Shown in pieces: positions 52,973 to 60,940 of a DNA stretch of 64,000 bases. The stretch covers positions 248,001 through 312,000 of the forward strand of contig NZ_CABVIY010000003.1 in NCBI RefSeq assembly GCF_902498195.1, read 5' to 3'. The position numbers were made by a program, and so were the translations under genes. The notes below the pieces were generated by a model that saw only the letters and a program-made list of their open reading frames with translations, did no database searches and was not told the origin of the DNA. The number at the start of each line of letters is the position of its first letter. Within the stretch, counting starts at the first letter, position 1. The DNA is from Pseudomonas fluorescens. Lineage in GTDB: Bacteria > Pseudomonadota > Gammaproteobacteria > Pseudomonadales > Pseudomonadaceae.

Positions 52973-54292
52973 ATGGCAAAGATCAGATACACACCGGCAG
53001 ACGATTCCACCTGTGGCTGGTTTCACCTCAGTCCACCCCGAGTGGCTCGTCCGTCCCATTCCGGCATCCGCGCAGCCCGCTGGGTGGTGCTGGGCGCCGG
53101 GTTCACCGGGCTGGCGGCGGCACGCCAGCTGGCGCTGAACTTTCCCGATGACGAGATCGTCCTGATCGAGGCCCAGGAGGTCGGTTACGGGGCTTCCGGG
53201 CGAAACGCCGGCTTCGCCATCGACCTGCCGCACGACATTGGCGCGGACGACTACATTGGCGACATCAAGACCGCCAAAATCAGCATGGAGTTGAACCTGA
53301 CCGGTCAATCCATTCTGAAAAGCCTGGTGGAGAAACACGGCATCCAGTGCCAGTTCAGCCTGTGCGGCAAGTACCAGGCAGCCATTGAAGATCGCGGCAT
53401 TGCGGTGCTGGATGCCTATCGCCGTGGCCTGGACAAGCTCGGCCAGCCATACGAGATGATCGAAGAGAAGGACTTGCCCGAGCACATTGGCACGCACTTC
53501 TATCGCAAGGCCTTGTTCACGCCCGGCACCGCCCTGATCCAGCCGGCCGCCCTGGTCAAAGGCCTGGCCGACAGCCTGCCGGCCAACGTGACATTGTACG
53601 AAAACACCCCGATCACCGAAGTGGAGTATGGCGACAAGACCATCCTCACTCACAAATACGGGCGCATCGTCGCCGACAAGCTGTTGCTGACCAACAACGC
53701 GTTCGCCATGAGCTTCGGCTTCCTGAAAGGGCGCATGTTGCCGATCTTCACCTACGCCAGCCTGACCCGGCCTTTGACCGAAGAGGAACAGGCGCGACTG
53801 GGTGGCCGGCCTTACTGGGGGGTGATTCCCGCCGACCCGTTCGGCACCACCCTGCGCCGGACCCCGGACAACCGCCTGCTGGTGCGCAACAGCTTCAGCT
53901 TCAATGCCGATGGGCGCAGCCATCCCAAGTACCTGCAACGCTTCAACCAGCGGCACAAGGAATCGTTCGAGCGCCGCTTCCCGATGCTGCCGGATGTCGA
54001 CTTCGAGTACACCTGGGGCGGCTCGCTGGCGATGTCGAGGAATCACATGGCGCACTTCGGCCAGTTGACCGACAACGTCTACGGCGCGCTGTGCTGCAAC
54101 GGGCTTGGCGTCACCCGGGGCACGGTGACGGGCGCGCTGCTGGCGGACTGGCTGGCGGGCAAGCGCAACCCTCTGATCGACTTTCTGTTGTCCTCCCCGG
54201 GGCCGAACAGAAATCCGCCCGAGCCCATACTCTCGGCAGGCGTGAACATGAACCTGCTGTGGGGCCAGTGCCGCGCCGGTAAAGAAAGCTGA
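52973..54292 (+). CDS. FAD-dependent amine oxidoreductase (DAO superfamily, PuuB-like)
   Basis: A 439-residue flavoprotein. The FAD dinucleotide motif VLGAGFTGLAAARQL comes after an N-terminal extension of about 35 residues, then GYGASGRNAGFAID. The C-terminal GALCCNGLGVTRGTVTGALLADW completes the DAO fold. Close relatives oxidise gamma-glutamylputrescine, N-methylated amino acids or other secondary amines. The start at 52973 has AGGT upstream. Together with the aldehyde dehydrogenase downstream it could turn an amine into an acid by way of an aldehyde. Confidence 0.88.
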   Translation: MAKIRYTPADDSTCGWFHLSPPRVARPSHSGIRAARWVVLGAGFTGLAAARQLALNFPDDEIVLIEAQEVGYGASGRNAGFAIDLPHDIGADDYIGDIKTAKISMELNLTGQSILKSLVEKHGIQCQFSLCGKYQAAIEDRGIAVLDAYRRGLDKLGQPYEMIEEKDLPEHIGTHFYRKALFTPGTALIQPAALVKGLADSLPANVTLYENTPITEVEYGDKTILTHKYGRIVADKLLLTNNAFAMSFGFLKGRMLPIFTYASLTRPLTEEEQARLGGRPYWGVIPADPFGTTLRRTPDNRLLVRNSFSFNADGRSHPKYLQRFNQRHKESFERRFPMLPDVDFEYTWGGSLAMSRNHMAHFGQLTDNVYGALCCNGLGVTRGTVTGALLADWLAGKRNPLIDFLLSSPGPNRNPPEPILSAGVNMNLLWGQCRAGKES

Positions 54293-54466
54293 TCAATTAA
54301 TACGTTAGTTACACACGTTCGAATTTAAACGATTGATGGGAAGTTGTGAGTGCCATGGGAGCGTCCCTGGCGGCTGACGGTTTCCGATCGAGACGGCTTT
54401 CGTTTACCTGGATTTCGGGTTTGCGCTTCAGCCCTTCGAATGATTGAGGCGAACTAGGAGACAATA

Positions 54467-55795
54467 ATGACAAGTCCTAATACATCCATTGAGGATGTTC
54501 CTCTTAACAACTTTCACCGTTTGTTGACGGCCCGTTCGGGAGGCGGTTCGTTTGTAGACGGTTATGTGTTGAGCATTATCGGCATCGCCATGTTGCAGGT
54601 AACTTCTGCACTGAACCTGTCGGAGTTCTGGCAGGGAATGATTGCGGCATCGGCCTTGATGGGAGTGTTTTTCGGCGGCTTTATCGGGGGCTGGCTGACG
54701 GACCGGCTGGGTCGCAAGACCGTTTACTTCATCGGGCCCTCTCTGTTCATCGTTTGTTCGCTGGCACAGTTCTGGGTGGAGTCGGCCGCAGCGTTGTTCG
54801 CCCTGAGGTTCATCATCGGCCTGGCGGTGGGCATCGAATACCCGGTGGCCACGTCGTTGCTGGTGGAGTTCCTGCCCAGGAAGCAACGGGGCCCGCGCCT
54901 CGCGGCATTGACCATCCTGTGGTTTGCCGGTGCGGCATGCGCTTATGTCGTGGGTAACGCGATTCTCGGATCGGCGGGTGAAGAGGCCTGGCGCTATGCA
55001 CTGGCGAGCGCTTCGGTGATCGGTCTGCTGTTGTTGCTGATGCGCATCGGCACGCCGGAATCCGCGCGCTGGCTGTTGAGCAAGGGCCGCGAGTGTGACG
55101 CTGAAGCCGTGATCAAACGTGTGTACGGTCCGCTGTATTCGCTCAAAGACCTGCCTGAACAACCTGATGAAAAGAAGATGACGTTCAGTGACTTGCTGCA
55201 CTCGGGTTATGGCAAGCGCTTGTTCTTTGTCTCGGTGTTCTGGTCGTGCTCGATCATTCCGGTGTTTGCTGTTTATGCCTTCGCGCCCAAAGTTCTCCTG
55301 GCCCTTAACTTGAAAGGGGAGTGGGCCTCTTATGGCTCGATGGCGATTACTTTGTTGTTTGTCGTTGGTTGTGTGCTGGCCACTCGGCTAATCAATACGA
55401 TTGGCCGGCGCAGCATGTTGATTCACAGCTTTTTATGGTCGGGCGTCTCGCTGTTGTTGTTGGCCATGTGTTCAAACGGCAATGAAATTTTGGTGCTCTT
55501 CCTGTTCGGAGCCTATGCGCTGTTCATTGGTGGCGCGCAAGTCCTGCAACTGGTTTACCCCAATGAACTTTTCCCTACGGAAATCCGCGCCTTTGCTGTG
55601 GGCATCGGCACGTCGCTGTCCCGTGTCGGGGCGGCGGTCGGTACTTACCTGGTGCCTGTTTCGCTACAGACGCTGGGTATCGGCAACACCATGTATGTGG
55701 CAGCAGCCGTGACCTTTATCGGGTTGACGGCAGCCTGGGCCATGGCTCCTGAAACACGTTCGCTGAACTTGCGCGATGCGGCGGCACTGAATTGA
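54467..55795 (+). CDS. MFS transporter (sugar-porter/organic-acid type)
   Basis: A 442-residue 12-helix major facilitator. The TM2-3 loop GGFIGGWLTDRLGRKTVYF and the TM8-9 counterpart TRLINTIGRRSML are typical of the sugar porter/SP-like group, as is PESARWLL after TM6. AGGAG precedes the start. It is followed by the DapA-type gene 29 bp downstream. Its codon usage looks slightly more AT-rich than its neighbours (frequent TTG and TTT codons), which may indicate separate acquisition. Confidence 0.88.
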   Translation: MTSPNTSIEDVPLNNFHRLLTARSGGGSFVDGYVLSIIGIAMLQVTSALNLSEFWQGMIAASALMGVFFGGFIGGWLTDRLGRKTVYFIGPSLFIVCSLAQFWVESAAALFALRFIIGLAVGIEYPVATSLLVEFLPRKQRGPRLAALTILWFAGAACAYVVGNAILGSAGEEAWRYALASASVIGLLLLLMRIGTPESARWLLSKGRECDAEAVIKRVYGPLYSLKDLPEQPDEKKMTFSDLLHSGYGKRLFFVSVFWSCSIIPVFAVYAFAPKVLLALNLKGEWASYGSMAITLLFVVGCVLATRLINTIGRRSMLIHSFLWSGVSLLLLAMCSNGNEILVLFLFGAYALFIGGAQVLQLVYPNELFPTEIRAFAVGIGTSLSRVGAAVGTYLVPVSLQTLGIGNTMYVAAAVTFIGLTAAWAMAPETRSLNLRDAAALN

Positions 55796-55824
55796 AAATT
55801 CCCCTTACTGATGGAGAAGCAACC

Positions 55825-56736
55825 ATGAAATTCGAAGGCATCTATACCCCGGCAATCACTCCGCTGACGGCAAGCGGTGAAATCGACAAGACGGCATTCG
55901 CCGAAGTGCTCGAATACCTGATCGAGTCGAAAGTGCACGGCATCATCATTGGCGGTTCCACCGGTGAGTACTACGCCCACACCGCGCAAGAGCGCATCGC
56001 CCTGGCGACCCAGGCCAAGGACGTGATCGGCGGGCGCTTGCCGCTGGTCATCGGCACTGGCGCGATCCGTACCGAAGATTCGGTGGAATACGCCACGGCT
56101 GCCCGCGCCATCAAGGCTGACGCCATCCTGGTCGGCTCGCCTCCCTATGCGCTGCCGACCGAGAAGGAAAACGCCATCCATGCGTTGACCGTCGATCGAG
56201 CCGCCGGCTTGCCGATCATGCTCTACAACTATCCGGCACGCATGGGCGTGAGCATGGGCGAGGCGTATTTCGCGGCGGTGGCCGAATCGAAAAACATCGT
56301 CGCCATCAAGGAAAGCTCCGGCGACATGGCGCAGGTCCACCGTCTGGCGCGCAACTACCCGAACATCAGCCTGTCCTGCGGCTGGGACGACCAGGCACTG
56401 GAATTCTTCGCCTGGGGTGCGCGCAGCTGGGTGTGTGCCGGTTCCAATTTCATCCCGCGCGAGCACGTGGCGCTCTACGAAGCCTGCGTGATCGAAAAGG
56501 ACTTCGACAAAGGCCGCAAGATCATGAGCGCGTTCATGCCGCTGATGGACTTCCTGGAAAGCGGCAAATTCGTGCAGTCGATCAAATACGGCTGCGAGCT
56601 CAACGGTCTGCGCACCGGTAGCGTGCGTTCGCCGCTGCAACCTTTGTACGAGCACGAAAAACAGGCCCTTAAAGACGTCATCGCCACCCTCAAGCGCGAC
56701 GTCGCGCAAGTGATCGGGAGTTCGAACAATGACTGA
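55825..56736 (+). CDS. Dihydrodipicolinate synthase/N-acetylneuraminate lyase family protein
   Basis: A 303-residue class I aldolase-fold protein. The Schiff-base lysine is K162 in VAIKESSGD, and the tyrosine is Y134 in MLYNYP; GGSTGEYY replaces the GTTGE of biosynthetic DapA. The family includes DapA, NanA, KDG aldolase and the hydroxyproline-pathway deaminase. An aldehyde dehydrogenase gene overlaps its end by 8 bp, so the product is probably a semialdehyde or aldehyde that is then oxidised. Not the lysine DapA by context. Confidence 0.88.
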   Translation: MKFEGIYTPAITPLTASGEIDKTAFAEVLEYLIESKVHGIIIGGSTGEYYAHTAQERIALATQAKDVIGGRLPLVIGTGAIRTEDSVEYATAARAIKADAILVGSPPYALPTEKENAIHALTVDRAAGLPIMLYNYPARMGVSMGEAYFAAVAESKNIVAIKESSGDMAQVHRLARNYPNISLSCGWDDQALEFFAWGARSWVCAGSNFIPREHVALYEACVIEKDFDKGRKIMSAFMPLMDFLESGKFVQSIKYGCELNGLRTGSVRSPLQPLYEHEKQALKDVIATLKRDVAQVIGSSNND

Positions 56737-58225
56737 TCTGCTCAGCGCGGCCGACTATGCCGCCATCGCCCAACAACTGAAGTTCCCCACCGCATCCTTC
56801 GTCGACGGCGCGCCGTACACCTCGGGTTCGGGCAAGACCTTCACCACCACCAACCCGGCGACCAGCGAAGTACTGGCCGAAATCACCGCCTGCGATGCCA
56901 GGGATGTGGATATCGCCGTGGCCAGGGCCAAGCAAGCCTTCGACGACGGCCGCTGGCACAAGCTCAGCCCCGGCGAGCGCAAGAAAGTGCTGCTGCGCTT
57001 TGCCGACCTGCTGGAGCAGAACACCGTTGAGCTGTCGGTGATGGAAAGCCTGGACAGCGGCAAGCCAATTCGCGAATGCCAACTGGTCGACATTCCCGAA
57101 ACCATTCACATGATCCGCTGGCACGCCGAGTTGATCGACAAGATCTACGACAACACCGCCCCGGTCGGCTCCGGCGCCCTGAGCCTGGTGGTGCGTGAAG
57201 CCATCGGCGTGGTCGGCCTGGTGCTGCCGTGGAATTTCCCCCTGCTGATGCTGGCGTGGAAAATCGGCCCGTCCCTGGCCGCCGGTTGCTCGATCATCGT
57301 CAAACCGGCGAAGGAAACCACGCTGACGGCACTGCGTGTCGCCGAACTGGCCCATGAAGCCGGGGTGCCAGCCGGGGTGTTCAACGTGTTGTCGGGCGGC
57401 GGCAGCGAAGTCGGGGAACCCCTGGGGCGGCACATGGACGTGTCCATGGTCAGCTTCACCGGCTCGACCGCGACCGGTCGGCGTTTCCTCCACTACGCGG
57501 CCGATTCGAACCTCAAGCGCATCGTGCTGGAGTGCGGCGGCAAGAACCCGGCCGTGGTGATGAACGACGTCGAAGACCTGGACCTGGTGGCCAGCCATGT
57601 GGTCAACGGTGCGTTCTGGAACATGGGGGAAAACTGCTCGGCGTCTTCACGGCTGATCGTGCATGCCGACATCAAGGACGCGTTGCTCAAGCGCATCGGC
57701 GTGCACATGCGTGAATGGAAAATGGGCAGCCCGCTGGACCCGGAAAACCGCATCGGCTCGATGGTCAGCCAGGCGCACTTCGAGAAAGTCCGTTCCTACC
57801 TCGAACATGCCGCGGATGAAAAGCTGAACGTGGTGTTCGGTGGCAACACCGAGGGCAATATTTTCGTTGAGCCAACGGTGGTCGATGGCGTCAGTGCCCA
57901 AAGCCGGCTGTTCCAGGAAGAAATCTTCGGCCCGGTGCTCGCGGTGACCACCTTCACCACCCTCGACCAGGCCATCACCCTGGCCAACGACTCGGTATAC
58001 GGCCTGGCAGCGTCGGTCTACACCGACAACCTGCGCAATGCGATCAAGCTGTCCCGGGAAATCCGCGCCGGCATCGTGACGGTCAACTGCTTCGGCGAGG
58101 GCGATGCCTCCACGCCATTCGGTGGCTACAAGGAGTCCGGGTTCGGCGGCCGCGACAAGTCGATCTGGGCCCATGATCAATACACCGAGATCAAGACCAT
58201 CTGGATTGACGTGTCCGAGCAGTAA
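56729..58225 (+). CDS. NAD(P)-dependent aldehyde dehydrogenase (PuuC/KGSADH-like)
   Basis: A 498-residue ALDH. The cofactor segment VLPWNFPLLMLAWKIG, the general base in LECGGKNP and the nucleophile in NMGENCSASSRL are intact. The closest types by motif are gamma-glutamyl-gamma-aminobutyraldehyde and semialdehyde dehydrogenases. Its start overlaps the DapA-type gene, so the two are coupled. Expected role: last oxidation of the amine-derived aldehyde to a carboxylate. Confidence 0.93.
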   Translation: MTDLLSAADYAAIAQQLKFPTASFVDGAPYTSGSGKTFTTTNPATSEVLAEITACDARDVDIAVARAKQAFDDGRWHKLSPGERKKVLLRFADLLEQNTVELSVMESLDSGKPIRECQLVDIPETIHMIRWHAELIDKIYDNTAPVGSGALSLVVREAIGVVGLVLPWNFPLLMLAWKIGPSLAAGCSIIVKPAKETTLTALRVAELAHEAGVPAGVFNVLSGGGSEVGEPLGRHMDVSMVSFTGSTATGRRFLHYAADSNLKRIVLECGGKNPAVVMNDVEDLDLVASHVVNGAFWNMGENCSASSRLIVHADIKDALLKRIGVHMREWKMGSPLDPENRIGSMVSQAHFEKVRSYLEHAADEKLNVVFGGNTEGNIFVEPTVVDGVSAQSRLFQEEIFGPVLAVTTFTTLDQAITLANDSVYGLAASVYTDNLRNAIKLSREIRAGIVTVNCFGEGDASTPFGGYKESGFGGRDKSIWAHDQYTEIKTIWIDVSEQ

Positions 58226-58272
58226 AAAGACAAGCACGAGGGGGCTGCTCTGGCGGTGTTGAGGCCACTATC

Positions 58273-58374
58273 GCCTTCGCGAGCAAGCCCGCTCCCACAT
58301 TGGACCGGTTGTGTACACATAATCCGTGTACGACCCACATTCCAATGTGGGAGCGGGCTTGCTCGCGAAAGCGG
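58273..58374. repeat. REPIN after the aldehyde dehydrogenase gene
   Basis: Inverted REP arms with a spacer of about 50 bp that itself holds GTGTACAC and CGTGTACG inverted motifs. Confidence 0.85.
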
Positions 58375-58408
58375 CATCACAGTCAACACACAATCAGGCA
58401 GCCAGCCC

Positions 58409-59269
58409 TCAAGGCGCGCCGAACAGCATCGTCCAGTAAACCCCTTCATCACTGCGCGCATCCGTCGCGTAGGCTGCACCCACCTGGGTGAACATCGGGT
58501 TCATCAGGTTCGCGCAGTGCCCCGGACTGGCCAGCCAGCCGGCCATCGCCTTGCCCGGGGAGCCCTGGCCGGCGGCAATGTTTTCGCCGATCTGCCGGCC
58601 ACGGAAACCCGCTGCCCGCGCACGGTCGGCGGCGGTGTCGCCATCGGGGTCGCGGTGGGCGAAGTAATTGCCGTAGGCCATCGCCTTGCTGTGCCCCCGT
58701 GCGGCGGCGTCCAGGCTGGCGTTCCAGGCCAGCGGGCGGGCGGCGGCGAAGCGTTGGCGCCCGCACAGGCGCGGCTTGGCCCGGGCGGCGTTGACCTGGG
58801 CCAGCAGGGTCTTGCCGACGCTGCGCGCATCGCTCATTTGACTGCTCATCAACGGCTGCGCCAGCACCACCTGCCATTCACCCCGGCTGCGGCTGACCCC
58901 GACATCGGTGTATTGGCTATCGAGCAAGGCGGAGCAGTGCTCGCCCTGCATCAAATCGAACGCCTCTTCGGCATCTCGCGCACCCACCACGCGGATGCTG
59001 CGCACGGCCACGGCCTGATACCCGGAGTTCTTTAAGCGGTCGCGCAAGCCACCGCCGTAACCGACCGGCAACGCCAGGCTGGATTTCAGTGCCAGCGGCG
59101 CCAGGCGCTGCGCGGGACGGCGTTCGCAGCCATGGGGACGGGCGCGGTAGTCGTTGATGGCGTCCACCAGTTGCCGTTCCGCGCTGGCGTGGGCGGGGCT
59201 GGGAAACAGCGAAAGCGAGGACAGCAGGCACAGCGAAGTGAAGCGCAAGGCGAGGGCGGTTTGGCGCAT
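58409..59269 (-). CDS. CAP/SCP-domain secreted protein
   Basis: A 286-residue exported protein. The signal peptide is about 1-29. The C-terminal CAP domain (about 150-286) carries MAYGNYFAHRDPDG, IGENIAAGQGSPGKAMAGWLASPGH (in part), and ends with GVYWTMLFGAP, the CAP signature 3 region. The N-terminal half (QLVDAINDYRARP...) looks like a degenerate second CAP start. Function unknown; bacterial CAP proteins are often associated with the envelope. Confidence 0.87.
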   Translation of the reverse strand: MRQTALALRFTSLCLLSSLSLFPSPAHASAERQLVDAINDYRARPHGCERRPAQRLAPLALKSSLALPVGYGGGLRDRLKNSGYQAVAVRSIRVVGARDAEEAFDLMQGEHCSALLDSQYTDVGVSRSRGEWQVVLAQPLMSSQMSDARSVGKTLLAQVNAARAKPRLCGRQRFAAARPLAWNASLDAAARGHSKAMAYGNYFAHRDPDGDTAADRARAAGFRGRQIGENIAAGQGSPGKAMAGWLASPGHCANLMNPMFTQVGAAYATDARSDEGVYWTMLFGAP

Positions 59270-59415
59270 GGGGCGGACAGCTCTGATGAGATGACGACGG
59301 TTGGGAGGAGGATCAATCGCCGGTTTAGACTGGCGGCGCGAAACTAGTTCAAGGGACAGGAAGGGATATTTGCTAAGGCGCAGCGGTGTCCGACGAGCGC
59401 CTCGTCGAGATGCGT

Positions 59416-60054
59416 CTATGGGCCTTCAATCGCCTGCGCGGGTTCGACCGGGCGCAGCTTGAAACGGCAGACATGGCCACCGCGAACCATGCATTCGCTG
59501 TGCTCGACCTCACCGCCGCCCAGTGTGCCGATCAGGGCCAGGTCAAGTTCGCAGACCACCGGGTGCGCCGCCGCCAGGCGATGAAACACGCAATTGTGCG
59601 CGACGATCTGCGCATCGCCGGAAGAGCGAAAAAACACCTCGGCTTCATACCCTGCCTGATTCATGTGCTCGACGATCTTCACCTCATCGACGACTTGCCG
59701 TTCGCGATCCCGGGCCAGCTTGCGGCCCAGGCTGCGCATCAGCGTCGCCAGGGCCTCGGGGCCGATGATCTCGGCCACTTCATCGATCAGCGCGCTGGCC
59801 AGCAATTGGTACTGGCGGGGGAATTGTTCCCGGGCATGCTCGGTGAGCCGATACAGCTGCTCCGGCCGCCGCCCCGTCGGCCGGGTGTCGCCGCGCAGCA
59901 CCAGGCCGTCACGCTCCAGCGCCGCCAGGTGTTGGCGAATCGCCGTGCGCGTGACCGCCAGGTGCTCGGCCAACTCGTCAATGCTCATGCCGCCCGCCTG
60001 GTGCAGCAGCGCGTTAAGCAAGTCCTGCTGTGTCCGGCCCAATCCTTCCAGCAT
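59416..60054 (-). CDS. HTH regulator with a C-terminal four-cysteine (SufR-like) site
   Basis: A 212-residue regulator. The N-terminal winged helix is SIDELAEHLAVTRTAIRQHLAALERDGLV with QLYRLTEHA, of the DeoR/ArsR-like SufR type. The C-terminal cysteines C-x12-C-x19-C-x7-C lie in HNCVFHRL...VVCELDL...HSECMVRGGHVCRF, and could hold an iron-sulfur cluster as in SufR. It follows the periplasmic protein gene by 19 bp. Ligand and targets unknown. Confidence 0.83.
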   Translation of the reverse strand: MLEGLGRTQQDLLNALLHQAGGMSIDELAEHLAVTRTAIRQHLAALERDGLVLRGDTRPTGRRPEQLYRLTEHAREQFPRQYQLLASALIDEVAEIIGPEALATLMRSLGRKLARDRERQVVDEVKIVEHMNQAGYEAEVFFRSSGDAQIVAHNCVFHRLAAAHPVVCELDLALIGTLGGGEVEHSECMVRGGHVCRFKLRPVEPAQAIEGP

Positions 60055-60073
60055 GGTGTGCCCTCGCGCGGTG

Positions 60074-60703
60074 TCAGAACTTGTCCGGGAATTGCTTGAC
60101 CAGGGCGCCGGTCAAGGCGTCGGCCAGCGCCAGGATATGCGTGCGCATCATGTGCCAGGTCTGCGCTTCGCCCGCGTAGTCGTGAGCGGCGAATTCATCG
60201 ATCTGAGCAATATGATGGCCACCGTGGGCGGCCAGCAGATTCACCAGCGTGGCCTCGGGCAGATTGGGGTTGGCCCCGGCCAGGAACGCCGCGATTGCCT
60301 TGGCATTGGCGGTCAGCTCCGTGACGGCCGCCTGCTTGCCCTTGGCGTCCCTGGCCACTGTGGCGTCGCTGTAGTGTTTCACCGCACCCCAATGGCCGGC
60401 AAGCAGCTTGAGCAGTTGATCCGCCGCGGGCTGCCCATACAGCGGCGCGATGCTGTTGGCGATTTTGGTCGCGTTGTCGACCACCTGATCCGCCGCGACC
60501 TTGGCTTGTTTCTGGTCGGCGGACTGGTTGGCCTGGGCGTAGGTTCTGATCCAGAAAATATGCTCGACCCACAGATCGCGCAGCGCCAGGCGCGTGGTCA
60601 GCGCCGGGCTGTCGACATCGGTGGGAGAGGCGGCGGGAGTCTGGCTCCAGACCGGTTGCGCGCAGAAAGCCAGGAGAATCAGAGCCAGGATCTTGCTATT
60701 CAT
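60074..60703 (-). CDS. Periplasmic helical protein of unknown function
   Basis: A 209-residue exported protein. The signal peptide (MNSKILALILLAFCAQPVWS) is followed by a mostly helical mature chain with spaced histidines: LWVEHIFWIRTY, LAGHWGAVKHYSD, AAHGGHHIAQIDEF and TWHMMRTHIL. The pattern recalls four-helix metal-binding bundles, but I do not recognise the family. First gene in a two-gene unit with the SufR-like regulator. Confidence 0.7.
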   Translation of the reverse strand: MNSKILALILLAFCAQPVWSQTPAASPTDVDSPALTTRLALRDLWVEHIFWIRTYAQANQSADQKQAKVAADQVVDNATKIANSIAPLYGQPAADQLLKLLAGHWGAVKHYSDATVARDAKGKQAAVTELTANAKAIAAFLAGANPNLPEATLVNLLAAHGGHHIAQIDEFAAHDYAGEAQTWHMMRTHILALADALTGALVKQFPDKF

Positions 60704-60940
60704 GACGGCACCCTCGTGTAGTGGGAACGTTCGACAATAACAATTTAAGCATACAAATATGTTTTTATAGGTCGATGCAAAAATCTCGGATCAACGGTGG
60801 CGCCGCACGCGCCTTCCGTGATTTTCCCCATGCGAGGTATCGCGGCGGCGATCTCGGCGATCTGGATCAGGACCTGATTCACGGCGGCGTACTCGGGTTT
60901 TTCGCGAGCAGGCTCACGCCGACAAGACGCCACACCGCCG
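60704..60940. other. Intergenic region with partial REP
   Basis: An AT-rich stretch at 60737-60772 (GCATACAAATATG in part) is the likely promoter of the minus-strand periplasmic protein gene. A degenerate REP arm lies near 60900. No gene seen. Confidence 0.45.

Noticed and set aside
55825..56736. The DapA-type gene as the lysine biosynthesis enzyme
   Set aside because: GGSTGEYY and the overlap with an aldehyde dehydrogenase gene point to a catabolic family member.
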